From contig NZ_QFZK01000018.1 of assembly GCF_003415675.1 (NCBI RefSeq), positions 1-64,000 on the forward strand: a DNA stretch of 64,000 nt, in the 5' to 3' direction. The notes beneath the pieces are model-generated. The model saw only the letters and a program-made list of their open reading frames with translations, ran no database searches and was not told the DNA's origin. Both the position numbers and the translations under genes were made by a program. The stretch comes from Rhodoferax lacus (lineage in GTDB: Bacteria; Pseudomonadota; Gammaproteobacteria; Burkholderiales; Burkholderiaceae_C). Numbering within the stretch: the stretch's first letter is position 1; each line of letters begins with the position of its first letter. This document shows, piece after piece, positions 1-8,067 of the stretch.

Positions 1-589
1 CCCACGGCCCTTCGATGGCTTCGCCGCCCAGGCGGATCAGCTCGCGCAGCTTGGAGGCCGCCCCTGCGGTTTCGATCTTGAAGTAGCAGACGTTCTCGAT
101 TTCCTTGGCCATGCGCGCCAGGAAGGCGGCCGACAGCGGCGTGCCGCTGACCGGTGCATCCTGGATCATGATGGGGATGTGGATGGCATCCGACAGGCGG
201 GCGTAAAACTCGTAGATTTTTTCTTCACTCACGCGGATGGTGGCACCGTGGTAGGGCGGCATCACCATCACCATGGCCGCACCGGCCTCCTGGGCGCGCA
301 CACTGCGCTGGGCACAGACCCCGGTGCCGAAATGCGTGGTGGTGACGATCACCGACACGCGGCCGTTCACGTGCTTCAGGATGGCCTGTGTCAACACCTC
401 GCGCTCTTCGTCCGAGAGCACAAACTGCTCGGAAAAGTTGGCCAAAATGCACAGGCCCGTGGAGCCCGCGTCAATCATGAAATCCACACAGCGCAGCTGG
501 CTGTCCAGATCGAGTTCGCCGCTGGGCGTGAAGGTGGTGGGCACCACGGGAAATACGCCGCGGTAACGGGGCTTGGACAGGCTATGCAT
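1..589 (-). CDS. Dihydrodipicolinate synthase family protein, probable 2-keto-3-deoxy-L-arabonate dehydratase (C-terminus beyond window)
   Basis: This aldolase-fold (DHDPS/NAL family) enzyme probably dehydrates 2-keto-3-deoxy-L-arabonate to 2-oxoglutarate semialdehyde in non-phosphorylative arabinose breakdown. The reading frame starts at the ATG at 589 (MHSLSKPRYRGVFPVVPTTF) and stays open to the window edge, so about 196 N-terminal residues of roughly 300 are visible. The family pattern is clear: an FPVVPTTFTPSGELD opening, a GSTGLCILANFSEQ substrate loop, and YFKIET carrying the Schiff-base lysine. It lies 27 bp downstream of the IlvD/Edd dehydratase gene in the same direction, which would make its substrate. 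Family assignment is firm. The exact substrate is inferred from neighbours; a 2-keto-3-deoxygalactonate or other keto-acid lyase is possible. Confidence 0.85.
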   Translation of the reverse strand, partial: MHSLSKPRYRGVFPVVPTTFTPSGELDLDSQLRCVDFMIDAGSTGLCILANFSEQFVLSDEEREVLTQAILKHVNGRVSVIVTTTHFGTGVCAQRSVRAQEAGAAMVMVMPPYHGATIRVSEEKIYEFYARLSDAIHIPIMIQDAPVSGTPLSAAFLARMAKEIENVCYFKIETAGAASKLRELIRLGGEAIEGPW

Positions 590-616
590 GGTGGCGACGG
601 GCGGAGTGAAAAGGTT

Positions 617-2341
617 TCAATGTGAATCGCGCGGAATGCCGGCACCACTGCCGCCCACCAGAAAGTCCAGGTCGGCACCCAGGTGCGCCTGCTGCACGGT
701 TTCCACATACAGCTTCTGGTAGCCGCGCTTGGGCGCCTCGGGCGCCACCCACAGCTTGCGGCGCTCGGCCAGCACTTCGTCACTCACCTCCAGGTGGATG
801 CGCCGGCCTGCCACGTCGAGTTCAATCATGTCGCCGTTCTGCACCAGGGCCAGCGGGCCACCGGCGGCCGCTTCGGGCGAGGTGTGCAGCACCACGGTGC
901 CGTAGGCGGTGCCGCTCATGCGGCCGTCGCTGATGCGCACCATGTCGGTAATGCCTTTTTTCAGCACCTTGGGTGGCAGCGGCATATTGCCCACCTCGGC
1001 CATGCCGGGGTAGCCGCGCGGACCGCAATTCTTCAGCACCATGACGCAGTTCTCATCCACATCCAGGTCGTCGCTGTCGATGCGCGCATGCAGGTCTTCG
1101 ATGTTCTCGAACACCACGGCGCGGCCGCGGTGCTGCATCAAGTGGGCCGAGGCGGCAGACGGTTTGATCACCGCGCCATTGGGCGCCAGGTTGCCGCGCA
1201 GCACGGCAATGCCGGCGTCCTTCATGAAGGGTTCGTCCGGCGTCTTGATGACCTCGCGGTTGTAGCAAGGCGCGCTGGCAATGTTTTCGCCAATCGTCTT
1301 GCCGTTGGCGGTGAGGGCTTCGGTGTGCAGCAGGTTCTGGATCTCGCGCATCACCGCGGGCAGGCCACCGGCGTAGTAGAAATCTTCCATCAGGTATTTG
1401 CCGGAAGGCTGCAGGTTCAAGAGGCAAGGCACCTGCGCGCCCAGCGTGTCCCAGTCTTCCAGGTTCAGCTTGATGCCCATGCGTCCGGCAATGGCGATCA
1501 GGTGGATCACTGCGTTGGTGGAGCCGCCAATGGCGGCATTGGTGCGGATGGCGTTCTCAAAGGCTTCGCGGGTCAGGATCTTGGACATCTTCATGTCCTG
1601 CTCCACCATCTCCACAATGCGCCGGCCGCTCATTTGCGCCAGGCGGTTTCTGCGCGTGTCGGCGGCGGGGATGGCAGCATTTTCCGGCAGGCTCATGCCC
1701 AGGGCTTCGACCATGCTGGCCATGGTGCTGGCCGTGCCCATGGTCATGCAGTTGCCCTTGGAGCGGTGCATGTCGGACTCGGCGGCGGTGAAGTCGGCTT
1801 GCGTCATCTCACCAGCGCGCACCATCTCCGACATCTGCCACACGCCCGTGCCCGAGCCAATGTCCTTGCCGCGGAACTTACCGTTGAGCATGGGGCCGCC
1901 AGAGATGCCGATGGTGGGCAGGTCGCAGCTGGCCGCGCCCATCAACAGCGAGGGCGTGGTCTTGTCGCAGCCCATGAGCAGCACCACGCCGTCAATCGGG
2001 TTGCCGCGGATGCTCTCTTCCACGTCCATGCTGGCCAGGTTGCGAAACAGCATGGCGGTGGGGCGCAGCTGCGTCTCGCCCAGGGACATCACGGGGAATT
2101 CCAGCGGGAAGCCACCGGCTTCGTACACGCCACGTTTGACGAACTCGGCCAGTTCCCGGAAGTGGCCATTGCAGGGGGTGAGCTCGCTCCAGGTGTTGCA
2201 AATGCCGATGACCGGGCGGCCATCGAGCTCGTCGTGGGGGTAGCCCTGGTTCTTGATCCAGCTGCGGTGCACAAAGCCGTCCTTGTCGTTGCGGCCAAAC
2301 CAGGCCTGGCTGCGGCGGAAGGGGTATTTCTTGGAATCCAT
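617..2341 (-). CDS. IlvD/Edd family sugar-acid dehydratase, probable L-arabinonate/D-galactonate dehydratase
   Basis: An Fe-S dehydratase that would convert an aldonic acid to its 2-keto-3-deoxy form. It has 574 residues from the ATG at 2341 (MDSKKYPFRRSQAWFG), close to the usual length of pentonate dehydratases of this family. The three cluster cysteines are visible at C57 (ELTPCNGH), C125 (LLMGCDKTTPS, with the conserved Lys127) and C198 (GNCMTMGTASTM). The opening FRRSQAWFGRNDKDGF is typical of the sugar-acid branch rather than of dihydroxyacid dehydratase IlvD. A GAGGACG ribosome site precedes this ATG, so the longer frame reaching further upstream is not needed. The gene forms an operon with the downstream DHDPS-family gene and is divergent from an SDR gene. 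Arabinonate versus galactonate preference cannot be told from sequence. Confidence 0.9.
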   Translation of the reverse strand: MDSKKYPFRRSQAWFGRNDKDGFVHRSWIKNQGYPHDELDGRPVIGICNTWSELTPCNGHFRELAEFVKRGVYEAGGFPLEFPVMSLGETQLRPTAMLFRNLASMDVEESIRGNPIDGVVLLMGCDKTTPSLLMGAASCDLPTIGISGGPMLNGKFRGKDIGSGTGVWQMSEMVRAGEMTQADFTAAESDMHRSKGNCMTMGTASTMASMVEALGMSLPENAAIPAADTRRNRLAQMSGRRIVEMVEQDMKMSKILTREAFENAIRTNAAIGGSTNAVIHLIAIAGRMGIKLNLEDWDTLGAQVPCLLNLQPSGKYLMEDFYYAGGLPAVMREIQNLLHTEALTANGKTIGENIASAPCYNREVIKTPDEPFMKDAGIAVLRGNLAPNGAVIKPSAASAHLMQHRGRAVVFENIEDLHARIDSDDLDVDENCVMVLKNCGPRGYPGMAEVGNMPLPPKVLKKGITDMVRISDGRMSGTAYGTVVLHTSPEAAAGGPLALVQNGDMIELDVAGRRIHLEVSDEVLAERRKLWVAPEAPKRGYQKLYVETVQQAHLGADLDFLVGGSGAGIPRDSH

Positions 2342-2420
2342 GGTGTCGTCCTCGTATGTGTTTTTTGCAGAGCGGCTGGCGCTGAACCTCTTGACAACAG
2401 GCATCCTAGCAAGGCACATT

Positions 2421-2442
2421 GATAAAGGAAAATCAAGTTATC
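2421..2442. promoter_or_regulatory. Inverted repeat GATAA-N12-TTATC between the dehydratase and SDR genes
   Basis: GATAA at 2421-2425 and TTATC at 2438-2442 form an inverted repeat with a 12-base spacer, extended by one further T/A pair on the outside. It lies in the 142 bp divergent promoter region. The same repeat with the same spacer occurs at 6844-6865, between the LysR gene and gguC. The architecture suits a LysR-type regulator (T-N11-A-like), probably the GbpR-like protein encoded at 5832-6803. Confidence 0.5.
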
Positions 2443-2483
2443 AGTGTTTGATATATACAAATTGCAATAGATCAGGAATCCGC

Positions 2484-3272
2484 ATGCCCTCTCTCCCCCC
2501 CCTCTCCACCAAGCTCGCCCGCTACCCCAGCCTGCAAGGCCAGCGCGTTTTCATCACCGGTGGCGGCACCGGTATCGGCGCGGCCATGGTCGAAGCCTTT
2601 GCCGAGCAGGGCGCCCAAGTCGCCTTTGTCGATTTTGCCGAGGCCGAGAGCCTGGCCCTGGTGGAAAAAATTGCCGCCGCCGGCCATGTGAAGCCCTGGT
2701 TCTGCCAGTGCGATGTGCGTGATGTGGCCGCGCTGCAAAAGGCTGTGGCCGATGCTTCGGCCGCCCTGGGTGACTTCTCCACCCTGATCAACAACGTGGC
2801 GCGCGATGACCGCCACACGCTGGAATCGGTCACGCCCGAATACTGGGAAGAGCGCATGGCGGTGAACCAGCGCCCGGCCTTCTTCGCCATCCAGGCCATC
2901 GCTCCCGGCATGAAGCGCCTGGGGGGAGGATCCATCATCAACTTCGGGTCGACCGGCTGGCAGACCAAGGGCAGCACCTACCCCTGCTACGCCATCGCCA
3001 AGTCGGCCGTCAACGGCCTCACCCGCGGTCTGGCCGGCAGCCTGGGGCAGGACCGCATCCGCGTGAACACCATCTCGCCGGGCTGGGTGATGACCGAGCG
3101 CCAGATCAAGATGTGGCTCAACGATGAAGGGGAGAAGGAGATCAAGCGCAACCAGTGCCTGCCCGACAAACTGCAACCATCCGACGTGGCGCGCATGGCG
3201 CTGTTCCTGGCCTCCGATGACGGCGCCATGTGCACGGCGCAGGAGTTCAAGGTGGATGCGGGGTGGAACTAA
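2484..3272 (+). CDS. SDR-family NAD(P)-dependent sugar dehydrogenase
   Basis: A 262-residue classical short-chain dehydrogenase. The cofactor motif TGGGTGIG is at residues 25-32, and the catalytic triad is Ser156 (NFGSTGW), Tyr169 and Lys173 (CYAIAKS). The closing motif, SPGWVMTERQ near the C-terminus, is also present. By family and context it probably oxidises an aldose such as L-arabinose or D-galactose to the lactone, the first step of the oxidative pathway served by the divergent dehydratase. The ATG at 2484 is preceded by AGGA at suitable spacing. The frame is open upstream to 2253, but that stretch overlaps the divergent gene's start and is rejected. No lactonase gene is visible in the window; it may lie beyond base 1. 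Confidence 0.85.
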   Translation: MPSLPPLSTKLARYPSLQGQRVFITGGGTGIGAAMVEAFAEQGAQVAFVDFAEAESLALVEKIAAAGHVKPWFCQCDVRDVAALQKAVADASAALGDFSTLINNVARDDRHTLESVTPEYWEERMAVNQRPAFFAIQAIAPGMKRLGGGSIINFGSTGWQTKGSTYPCYAIAKSAVNGLTRGLAGSLGQDRIRVNTISPGWVMTERQIKMWLNDEGEKEIKRNQCLPDKLQPSDVARMALFLASDDGAMCTAQEFKVDAGWN

Positions 3273-3296
3273 AGGGGAGGTCTGACGCGAAATGAC

Positions 3297-3341
3297 GGGG
3301 GACTGCGGCCTGTGCCATGCATGGCGCCGCGAGGGTCCCCC
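3297..3341. other. GC-rich hairpin between convergent genes
   Basis: GGGGGAC (3297-3303) pairs with GTCCCCC (3335-3341), and an inner GCGGC/GCCGC pair extends the stem. It sits between the convergent SDR and lipoprotein genes. There is no T-run on either side, so it is at best a weak or factor-dependent termination signal. Confidence 0.35.
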
Positions 3342-3356
3342 GGGGTCTGCAAGGGC

Positions 3357-3956
3357 TTATTGTTTGGTCAGTTGGATCTTTGAAAAATAGCCACCTATGC
3401 TATCCATTTGGCCACCCGGATTGACGAGCAAATAGAGCTTGCTGCCTTCCATGAGGTAGCCAACCCTGGTAGTCGTTACGTTGAATGGAAAACTTCCGCT
3501 CCACTTGGAGAGAGTGGTCCCGCTGATGCCAACATCTGCAATATTGGCGGTACCACTTTTATTAACGCCACCCTTGAATTCGCTGTCTGCGGCGGCTTGC
3601 GCCGTGATGACCTTGGTCGTGGTGGTAGCCGTCAAAGTACCAGTGAGTGTCACATCAGCTTTTTTATTTGCGTCGATGCATCCTGCCGATGTATAGCTCT
3701 TGGCGTTGAAGGAAAAATCAGCGTTCGTGCTGCCTTTCGGGTTGCTGATCTGCAAGGTGTAGCTTTCCAAGCCGCTGCTATTTGGACTGTCGGAGCAGCC
3801 ATTGGCATAGGTCCCCTGCATCGCAGCAAACGTGTTGGATGCGCTGGGTGGGGTTGTATTGGAATTGCTGCTGCCGCCTCCGCCACAAGCTGCGAGAAGC
3901 AGCGCGGGCAAGCAAATGGAAGCGGCCGTAAAAATAGTACTGTGTGTGACTTTCAT
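3357..3956 (-). CDS. Hypothetical secreted lipoprotein
   Basis: A 199-residue protein with a lipoprotein signal peptide: a charged start (MKVTHSTIF), a hydrophobic core, and the lipobox LLAAC at about residues 20-24, followed by a glycine/serine/asparagine-rich linker. The mature part is rich in Thr, Ser and Gly (a run such as TGTLTATTTTKV), as in beta-sheet secreted domains, and contains two cysteines that could pair. It is probably anchored in the outer membrane. The gene is divergent from bciA and stands alone. I do not recognise a family, and no enzymatic motif is visible. Base composition is slightly less GC-rich than its neighbours, which may indicate accessory origin. Confidence 0.75.
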   Translation of the reverse strand: MKVTHSTIFTAASICLPALLLAACGGGGSSNSNTTPPSASNTFAAMQGTYANGCSDSPNSSGLESYTLQISNPKGSTNADFSFNAKSYTSAGCIDANKKADVTLTGTLTATTTTKVITAQAAADSEFKGGVNKSGTANIADVGISGTTLSKWSGSFPFNVTTTRVGYLMEGSKLYLLVNPGGQMDSIGGYFSKIQLTKQ

Positions 3957-4042
3957 AGGAATCTTTAGTTGAGTTTGAGGAAATTACTCAATGCGCAATC
4001 GAGTACTTCTCAGGCTAAGGACGGGCAATTTTTTTACGATGG

Positions 4043-4068
4043 ACAATGTGTTTTCGCAAACAATGTGT
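4043..4068. repeat. Direct repeat ACAATGTGT upstream of bciA
   Basis: ACAATGTGT occurs at 4043-4051 and again at 4060-4068, 17 bp apart and about 20 bp before the bciA start. It also contains TGT-N10-ACA (4047-4062), which resembles but does not match the TGT-N12-ACA box of the photosynthesis repressor PpsR/CrtJ. Possible operator only. Confidence 0.3.
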
Positions 4069-4087
4069 CGAAAAACAGGGGGAACGC

Positions 4088-5080
4088 ATGACCGCACGCC
4101 GCGTCTTTGTCATAGGTGCCACCGGCACCATCGGGCAGGCCACGGTGCGTGCGTTGGTGCGGCAGGGACACCACGTGGTGTGTTTTGTGCGCCCCACATC
4201 CGGTGTGGGCGGCAAGCTGGGCGCTGAGGACTGTGCCCGGCTGTTCCCGGGTGCCGAGGTGCGAGTTGGCAACGTCACGGACCCGCAGTCCTTGGCGCGC
4301 GAGGGCTTTTGTGGCGAGCACTTTGATGGGCTGGTGTCCTGCATGGCATCGCGCACCGGCGCGCCGCAGGACGCCATGGCCATTGACTACCAGGCCCATG
4401 TGCATGCCCTGCAGGCAGCCCGGCAGGCGGGTGTGACCCACATGGTGTTGCTGTCCGCCATCTGCGTGCAAAAGCCGCGTCTGGCCTTTCAGCACGCCAA
4501 GCTGGCCTTCGAGCGCGAGCTGATGGCATCTGGCCTGACCTACTCCATCGTGCGGCCCACGGCCTATTTCAAGTCTCTCTCCGGCCAAGTGGAGCGGGTG
4601 AAAAAAGGCAAGGCCTTTCTGGTGTTTGGCGATGGCACGCTGACCGCCTGCAAGCCCATCAGCGACGACGACCTGGGCGACTTTATGGCTGGCTGTCTGA
4701 ACGACCAGAGCCGCCACAACCGCGTCCTGCCCGTGGGCGGCCCGGGCCCGGCCATCACACCGCGGCAACAGGGTGAACTGCTGTTTGCATTGCTGGGCCA
4801 GCCACCACGCTTCAAGCAGGTGCCGGTGGCTTTGTTGGACACCATCATCACCGTACTGGGCTGGCTGGGGCGTGTGGTGCCCGCGCTTGCAGCCAAGGCA
4901 GAGCTGGCGCGCATTGGCCGCTACTACGCCACCGAGTCGATGCTGGTGTGGGATGCGGACCAGGGCCGCTATGACGCGGCGGCAACGCCGTCCCATGGCA
5001 CGCGCACCTTGGCTGACCACTACCGCGATCTGCTGAGCGGAACTGCCCACAATGAGCGTGGCGACCACGCGGTTTTTTGA
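4088..5080 (+). CDS. bciA: Divinyl (proto)chlorophyllide 8-vinyl reductase, BciA type
   Basis: A 330-residue NAD(P)H-dependent atypical SDR that reduces the C8 vinyl group of (proto)chlorophyllide in bacteriochlorophyll synthesis. The nucleotide-binding motif GATGTIG is at residues 10-16. The diagnostic BciA/DVR segments follow in order: FQHAKLAFERELMASGLTYS, IVRPTAYFKSLSGQVE, FGDGTLTACKPISDDDL and LPVGGPGPAITPRQQGELLF. The ATG at 4088 follows a strong GGGGGA ribosome site; frame upstream of it is noise. It is single-gene and divergent from the lipoprotein gene, with no other photosynthesis gene in the window. The match is to specific BciA motifs rather than generic NmrA-like proteins, so the call is fairly firm; in vivo activity would need a bacteriochlorophyll-making host. 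Confidence 0.85.
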   Translation: MTARRVFVIGATGTIGQATVRALVRQGHHVVCFVRPTSGVGGKLGAEDCARLFPGAEVRVGNVTDPQSLAREGFCGEHFDGLVSCMASRTGAPQDAMAIDYQAHVHALQAARQAGVTHMVLLSAICVQKPRLAFQHAKLAFERELMASGLTYSIVRPTAYFKSLSGQVERVKKGKAFLVFGDGTLTACKPISDDDLGDFMAGCLNDQSRHNRVLPVGGPGPAITPRQQGELLFALLGQPPRFKQVPVALLDTIITVLGWLGRVVPALAAKAELARIGRYYATESMLVWDADQGRYDAAATPSHGTRTLADHYRDLLSGTAHNERGDHAVF

Positions 5081-5203
5081 CACAAGCGGCGGATCCATCC
5101 CCAGCTGTTCAAACAAATGAAACGACGTCGTGAATTGGGGTGCAGACCTTCCCAGCCCCTGTCGCATACCATGCCCGCAACTCCTCCCCTTTCAAAGCGC
5201 ACC

Positions 5204-5830
5204 ATGCCCGCATCCATCGTCATCCAGAAGCCAGCCGGCGCAGCCCGGCAACTCATTTTGTTATTCCACGGCGTGGGCTCGAACGCGCAGGACCTGGTGC
5301 CTGTGGGCCAACAATTTGCAGCCAGGTTCCCTGAGGCAATGGTGGTAAGCCTCGAAGGCCTGCAGCCATCGGACTTTGGACAAGGCCGCCAGTGGTTCTC
5401 TGTGGCTGGCATTACCGAAGAGAGCAGGCCTGCACGCATTGCGGCCGTCATGCCAGCGTTTCAGGCGCTCATCGCGCAACTGCAGCAAACCTCAGGCGTG
5501 TCGGCTGACAAGACCACGCTGATTGGCTTTTCCCAGGGCTCCATCATGTCCCTGGAATCCACCCAGAAGGCACCTGCACTGGCTGGCCACGTGATTGCCT
5601 TCTCGGGCCGTTTTGCAGGTGCTCCCCACGTCGCGCCCGTGGGCACGGCGATTCACCTGATCCATGGCGACGCTGATGCCGTGATTTCCGTGGACCAGAG
5701 CCGCAATGCAGCCAAGCAACTGCAGGCATTGGGCGCCAGCGTTTCGCTGGACATTGAACCCGGCATGGGCCACGGCATCAACGCGCACATGATGTCATTG
5801 GCCCTGGGCAAATTGCCGGCCCAGGAATAG
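5204..5830 (+). CDS. Alpha/beta-hydrolase, carboxylesterase/phospholipase family (YpfH-like)
   Basis: A 208-residue serine hydrolase of the small carboxylesterase class. The nucleophile elbow is GFSQGS, the oxyanion region is LLFHGVGSNAQDL near the N-terminus, the acid is in HGDADAVIS, and the catalytic histidine is in PGMGHGIN near the C-terminus. There is no signal peptide, so it is likely cytoplasmic. Three in-frame ATGs are possible (5117, 5171, 5204); 5204 (MPASIVIQKP) is preferred because the earlier residues lack family-like sequence, although its ribosome site is weak. It ends one base before the convergent LysR gene's stop codon. Natural substrate unknown. Confidence 0.8.
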   Translation: MPASIVIQKPAGAARQLILLFHGVGSNAQDLVPVGQQFAARFPEAMVVSLEGLQPSDFGQGRQWFSVAGITEESRPARIAAVMPAFQALIAQLQQTSGVSADKTTLIGFSQGSIMSLESTQKAPALAGHVIAFSGRFAGAPHVAPVGTAIHLIHGDADAVISVDQSRNAAKQLQALGASVSLDIEPGMGHGINAHMMSLALGKLPAQE

Positions 5831-5831
5831 T

Positions 5832-6803
5832 TCACGCGCCCGGCAGCACCTCGGCAGGCGCCAGCCCATACACCGTCTGCGCTGCCACGCGTATGGCGCG
5901 CAGCATCACCTCGGCTGCGGGTGACAGCAGCCGGTCGCGCCGGGTGATGATGCCGAAGGCCTCCATCTGGCAGGGCAGGTCTATGGGCAGGATGGACAGC
6001 AGGCCGTGTGAGGCGTAGTAGCGCGCCACGTCGGTGGCCAGCACACTGAGCATGTCGCTTTCCTGCAGCATCTTGGTGGTGAACAGCAGGGCGCCGGTCT
6101 CGATCAGGTTCACCGGCGCGCGCAGGCCCAGTTCCTGGAACATCAGCTCAAAGCGGTGCCGCAGCACACTGCCCGCAGGCGGCACGATCCAGCCCGCATC
6201 GGCCATGTCTTTCAGGTTCAGGTTTTTTGATTCCAGCATCGGGTGGCCGGGTCGCGCCACCACGCTGATGGGCTCTTCGGTCAGCACTTCGTAGCGCAGG
6301 TCGCTCTTGTCGTGCTGCGCAAACAGGCGCGCCACCAGGATGTCGAGCTTGTTCTGGTTGAGCTTTTCGATCAGCACGTCGCTGGTCTCGATCTGCAGCG
6401 ACACGCGCAGGTCCGGGTGGTTGGCCTTGACCAGCTTCACCGCCTCGGGCAGCACCACCAGTGCAGGCGAGGTAATGGCGCCTATGCTCACCTGGCCAAA
6501 CTGGCCGGCCTTGGCGGCCTGCAGTTCATCGTGCGCCTGGTTGAGCGAGGCCAGTGCCACACGCGCGTGGCGGATCATGGTCTCGCCATACCAGGTGGGG
6601 CGCATGCCGCGCGGCAGGCGCTCGAACAGCGGCACCTCCAGCACATCTTCCAGGTCCTTGAGCAACTTGCTGGCCGCGGGCTGGCTCATGTTGAGCACCT
6701 GGGAGGCGCGGTGGATGTTGCCCTCCTCTGCCAGCGCCACCAGCAACAGCAGTTGCCGGGTCTTGAGACGGGCGCGGATAAACCAGTGGTTGTAGTTGGT
6801 CAT
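5832..6803 (-). CDS. LysR-family transcriptional regulator, GbpR-like
   Basis: A 323-residue LysR-type regulator. The N-terminal winged helix (about residues 12-70, LKTRQLLLLVALAEEGNIHR then LNMSQPAASKLLKDLE) is followed by the periplasmic-binding-like effector domain. The gene diverges from gguC and lies next to chvE-gguAB. The same layout is known for GbpR, the LysR regulator of chvE in Agrobacterium, which responds to arabinose, fucose and galactose. It probably binds the GATAA-N12-TTATC repeat at 6844-6865 in its own promoter region and the copy at 2421-2442. LysR membership is certain; GbpR equivalence rests on context and general similarity. Confidence 0.9.
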   Translation of the reverse strand: MTNYNHWFIRARLKTRQLLLLVALAEEGNIHRASQVLNMSQPAASKLLKDLEDVLEVPLFERLPRGMRPTWYGETMIRHARVALASLNQAHDELQAAKAGQFGQVSIGAITSPALVVLPEAVKLVKANHPDLRVSLQIETSDVLIEKLNQNKLDILVARLFAQHDKSDLRYEVLTEEPISVVARPGHPMLESKNLNLKDMADAGWIVPPAGSVLRHRFELMFQELGLRAPVNLIETGALLFTTKMLQESDMLSVLATDVARYYASHGLLSILPIDLPCQMEAFGIITRRDRLLSPAAEVMLRAIRVAAQTVYGLAPAEVLPGA

Positions 6804-6843
6804 GGATGTTGGACTGATCCCTGTTTCGGTATGGAAGAGGGTC

Positions 6844-6865
6844 GATAAACGATTAGAACATTATC
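6844..6865. promoter_or_regulatory. Inverted repeat GATAA-N12-TTATC between LysR gene and gguC
   Basis: GATAA (6844-6848) and TTATC (6861-6865) lie in the 85 bp divergent region. Arms and spacer match the repeat at 2421-2442. It is a candidate LysR (GbpR-like) site controlling both its own gene and gguC. An imperfect relative, TAATC-N12-TTATC (8128-8149), precedes chvE. Confidence 0.5.
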
Positions 6866-6888
6866 AATCGCCTTCGTATCATGGCCGC

Positions 6889-8067
6889 ATGCACACACAC
6901 GCCTTTCTGCCCCACGACCTGACCACAGGCACCCTGGTCACCCGCATCTGGAACCCCGCAGGCCCGGGCGGACCCTCGGTGGCGGTGGTCCGCGCCGATG
7001 GCATCTACGACCTCTCGCGTCACGTGCCCACTATGAGCACCCTGCTGGAGGCCGCGCAGCCTGCCAGCCTGGTGCAGGGCTACGCAGGCGTGCGGGTGGG
7101 TTCTCTGGAAGAGGTGCTGGCCAACAGCACCGAGGCCGGGCGCGACGAACGCAAACCCTTCTTCCTCTCGCCCTGCGACCTGCAGGTGGTCAAGGCTGCC
7201 GGTGTCACCTTTGCCACCAGCATGGTGGAGCGCGTGATCGAGGAAAAGGCCGGTGGCGACGCCAGCCGCGCCCAGGCCTTGCGTGCGCAGGTGTTGGCGC
7301 AAATCGGCACGGACCTCTCGAGCATCAAGCCCGGCTCGGAGCAGGCGATGCAACTCAAGGCGGCGCTGCAGGCCCAGGGCATCTGGTCGCAATACCTGGA
7401 GGTGGGCATAGGCAAAGATGCCGAGGTGTTTACCAAGGCGCCGGTGCTGTCCTCGGTGGGCACCGGAAGTGATGTGGGCATACGCGCCGACTCGCACTGG
7501 AACAACCCCGAGCCCGAGGTGGTGCTGGCTGTGAACAGCCGCGGCGTGATCCAGGGCGCGGCCCTGGGCAATGACGTCAACCTGCGCGACATCGAGGGCC
7601 GCAGCGCCCTGCTGCTGGGCAAAGCCAAGGACAACAATGCCTCCTGCGCCATAGGCCCCTTCATCCGCCTGTTTGATGCCAGCTTTACCTTGGACCATGT
7701 GCGGCGCGAGGTCGTGCACCTGCGGGTGACCGGGGAAGACGGCTTTGTGATGGATGGCGTGAACTCCATGGACCAGATCAGCCGCGATCCGCTGGAGCTG
7801 GTGCAGCAGGTCATGGGCGCGCACCAGTACCCGGATGGTTTCATGCTGTTCCTGGGCACGCTGTTTGCGCCCACGCAGGACCGTGGCCAGAAGGGTGCGG
7901 GCTTCACCCACCACCTGGGCGACACGGTGCGCATCAGCAGCCAGCACCTGGGCGCTTTGTGCAACCGGGTCAGCCACAGCGAGACTGCTGCGCCCTGGCA
8001 GTTTGGCCTGCGCGCCCTGTTCAACAACCTGGCTGCGCGCGGTCTGCTGGACAGCACGCCCTTGTGA
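6889..8067 (+). CDS. gguC: GguC / AraD1-family protein (fumarylacetoacetate hydrolase fold)
   Basis: A 392-residue protein of the fumarylacetoacetate hydrolase superfamily, in the branch found beside ChvE-type sugar importers. Metal-binding acidic residues are seen in SHWNNPEPEVVLAVN, with GNDVNLRDIEGRSALLLGKA and the C-terminal GDTVRISSQHLGAL typical of the fold. Members of this superfamily in sugar clusters dehydrate 2-keto-3-deoxy-pentonates, so a role in C5 or C6 keto-acid processing is plausible but inferred. The ATG at 6889 is chosen because the longer frame from 6796 would overlap the divergent LysR start and cover the operator. It is followed by chvE in the same direction. Confidence 0.8.
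   Translation: MHTHAFLPHDLTTGTLVTRIWNPAGPGGPSVAVVRADGIYDLSRHVPTMSTLLEAAQPASLVQGYAGVRVGSLEEVLANSTEAGRDERKPFFLSPCDLQVVKAAGVTFATSMVERVIEEKAGGDASRAQALRAQVLAQIGTDLSSIKPGSEQAMQLKAALQAQGIWSQYLEVGIGKDAEVFTKAPVLSSVGTGSDVGIRADSHWNNPEPEVVLAVNSRGVIQGAALGNDVNLRDIEGRSALLLGKAKDNNASCAIGPFIRLFDASFTLDHVRREVVHLRVTGEDGFVMDGVNSMDQISRDPLELVQQVMGAHQYPDGFMLFLGTLFAPTQDRGQKGAGFTHHLGDTVRISSQHLGALCNRVSHSETAAPWQFGLRALFNNLAARGLLDSTPL

Noticed and set aside
683..2422. Long plus-strand frame opposite the IlvD/Edd dehydratase (579 codons)
   Set aside because: His/Ala/Gly-rich antisense shadow of a high-GC gene, with no family pattern; similar shadows oppose the UbiH-like, M61, hemL and nrdA genes.
3297..3341. Hairpin as an intrinsic terminator
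   Set aside because: No T-run follows on either strand; kept only as a hairpin.
4047..4062. PpsR/CrtJ box upstream of bciA
   Set aside because: The spacing is TGT-N10-ACA, not TGT-N12-ACA.
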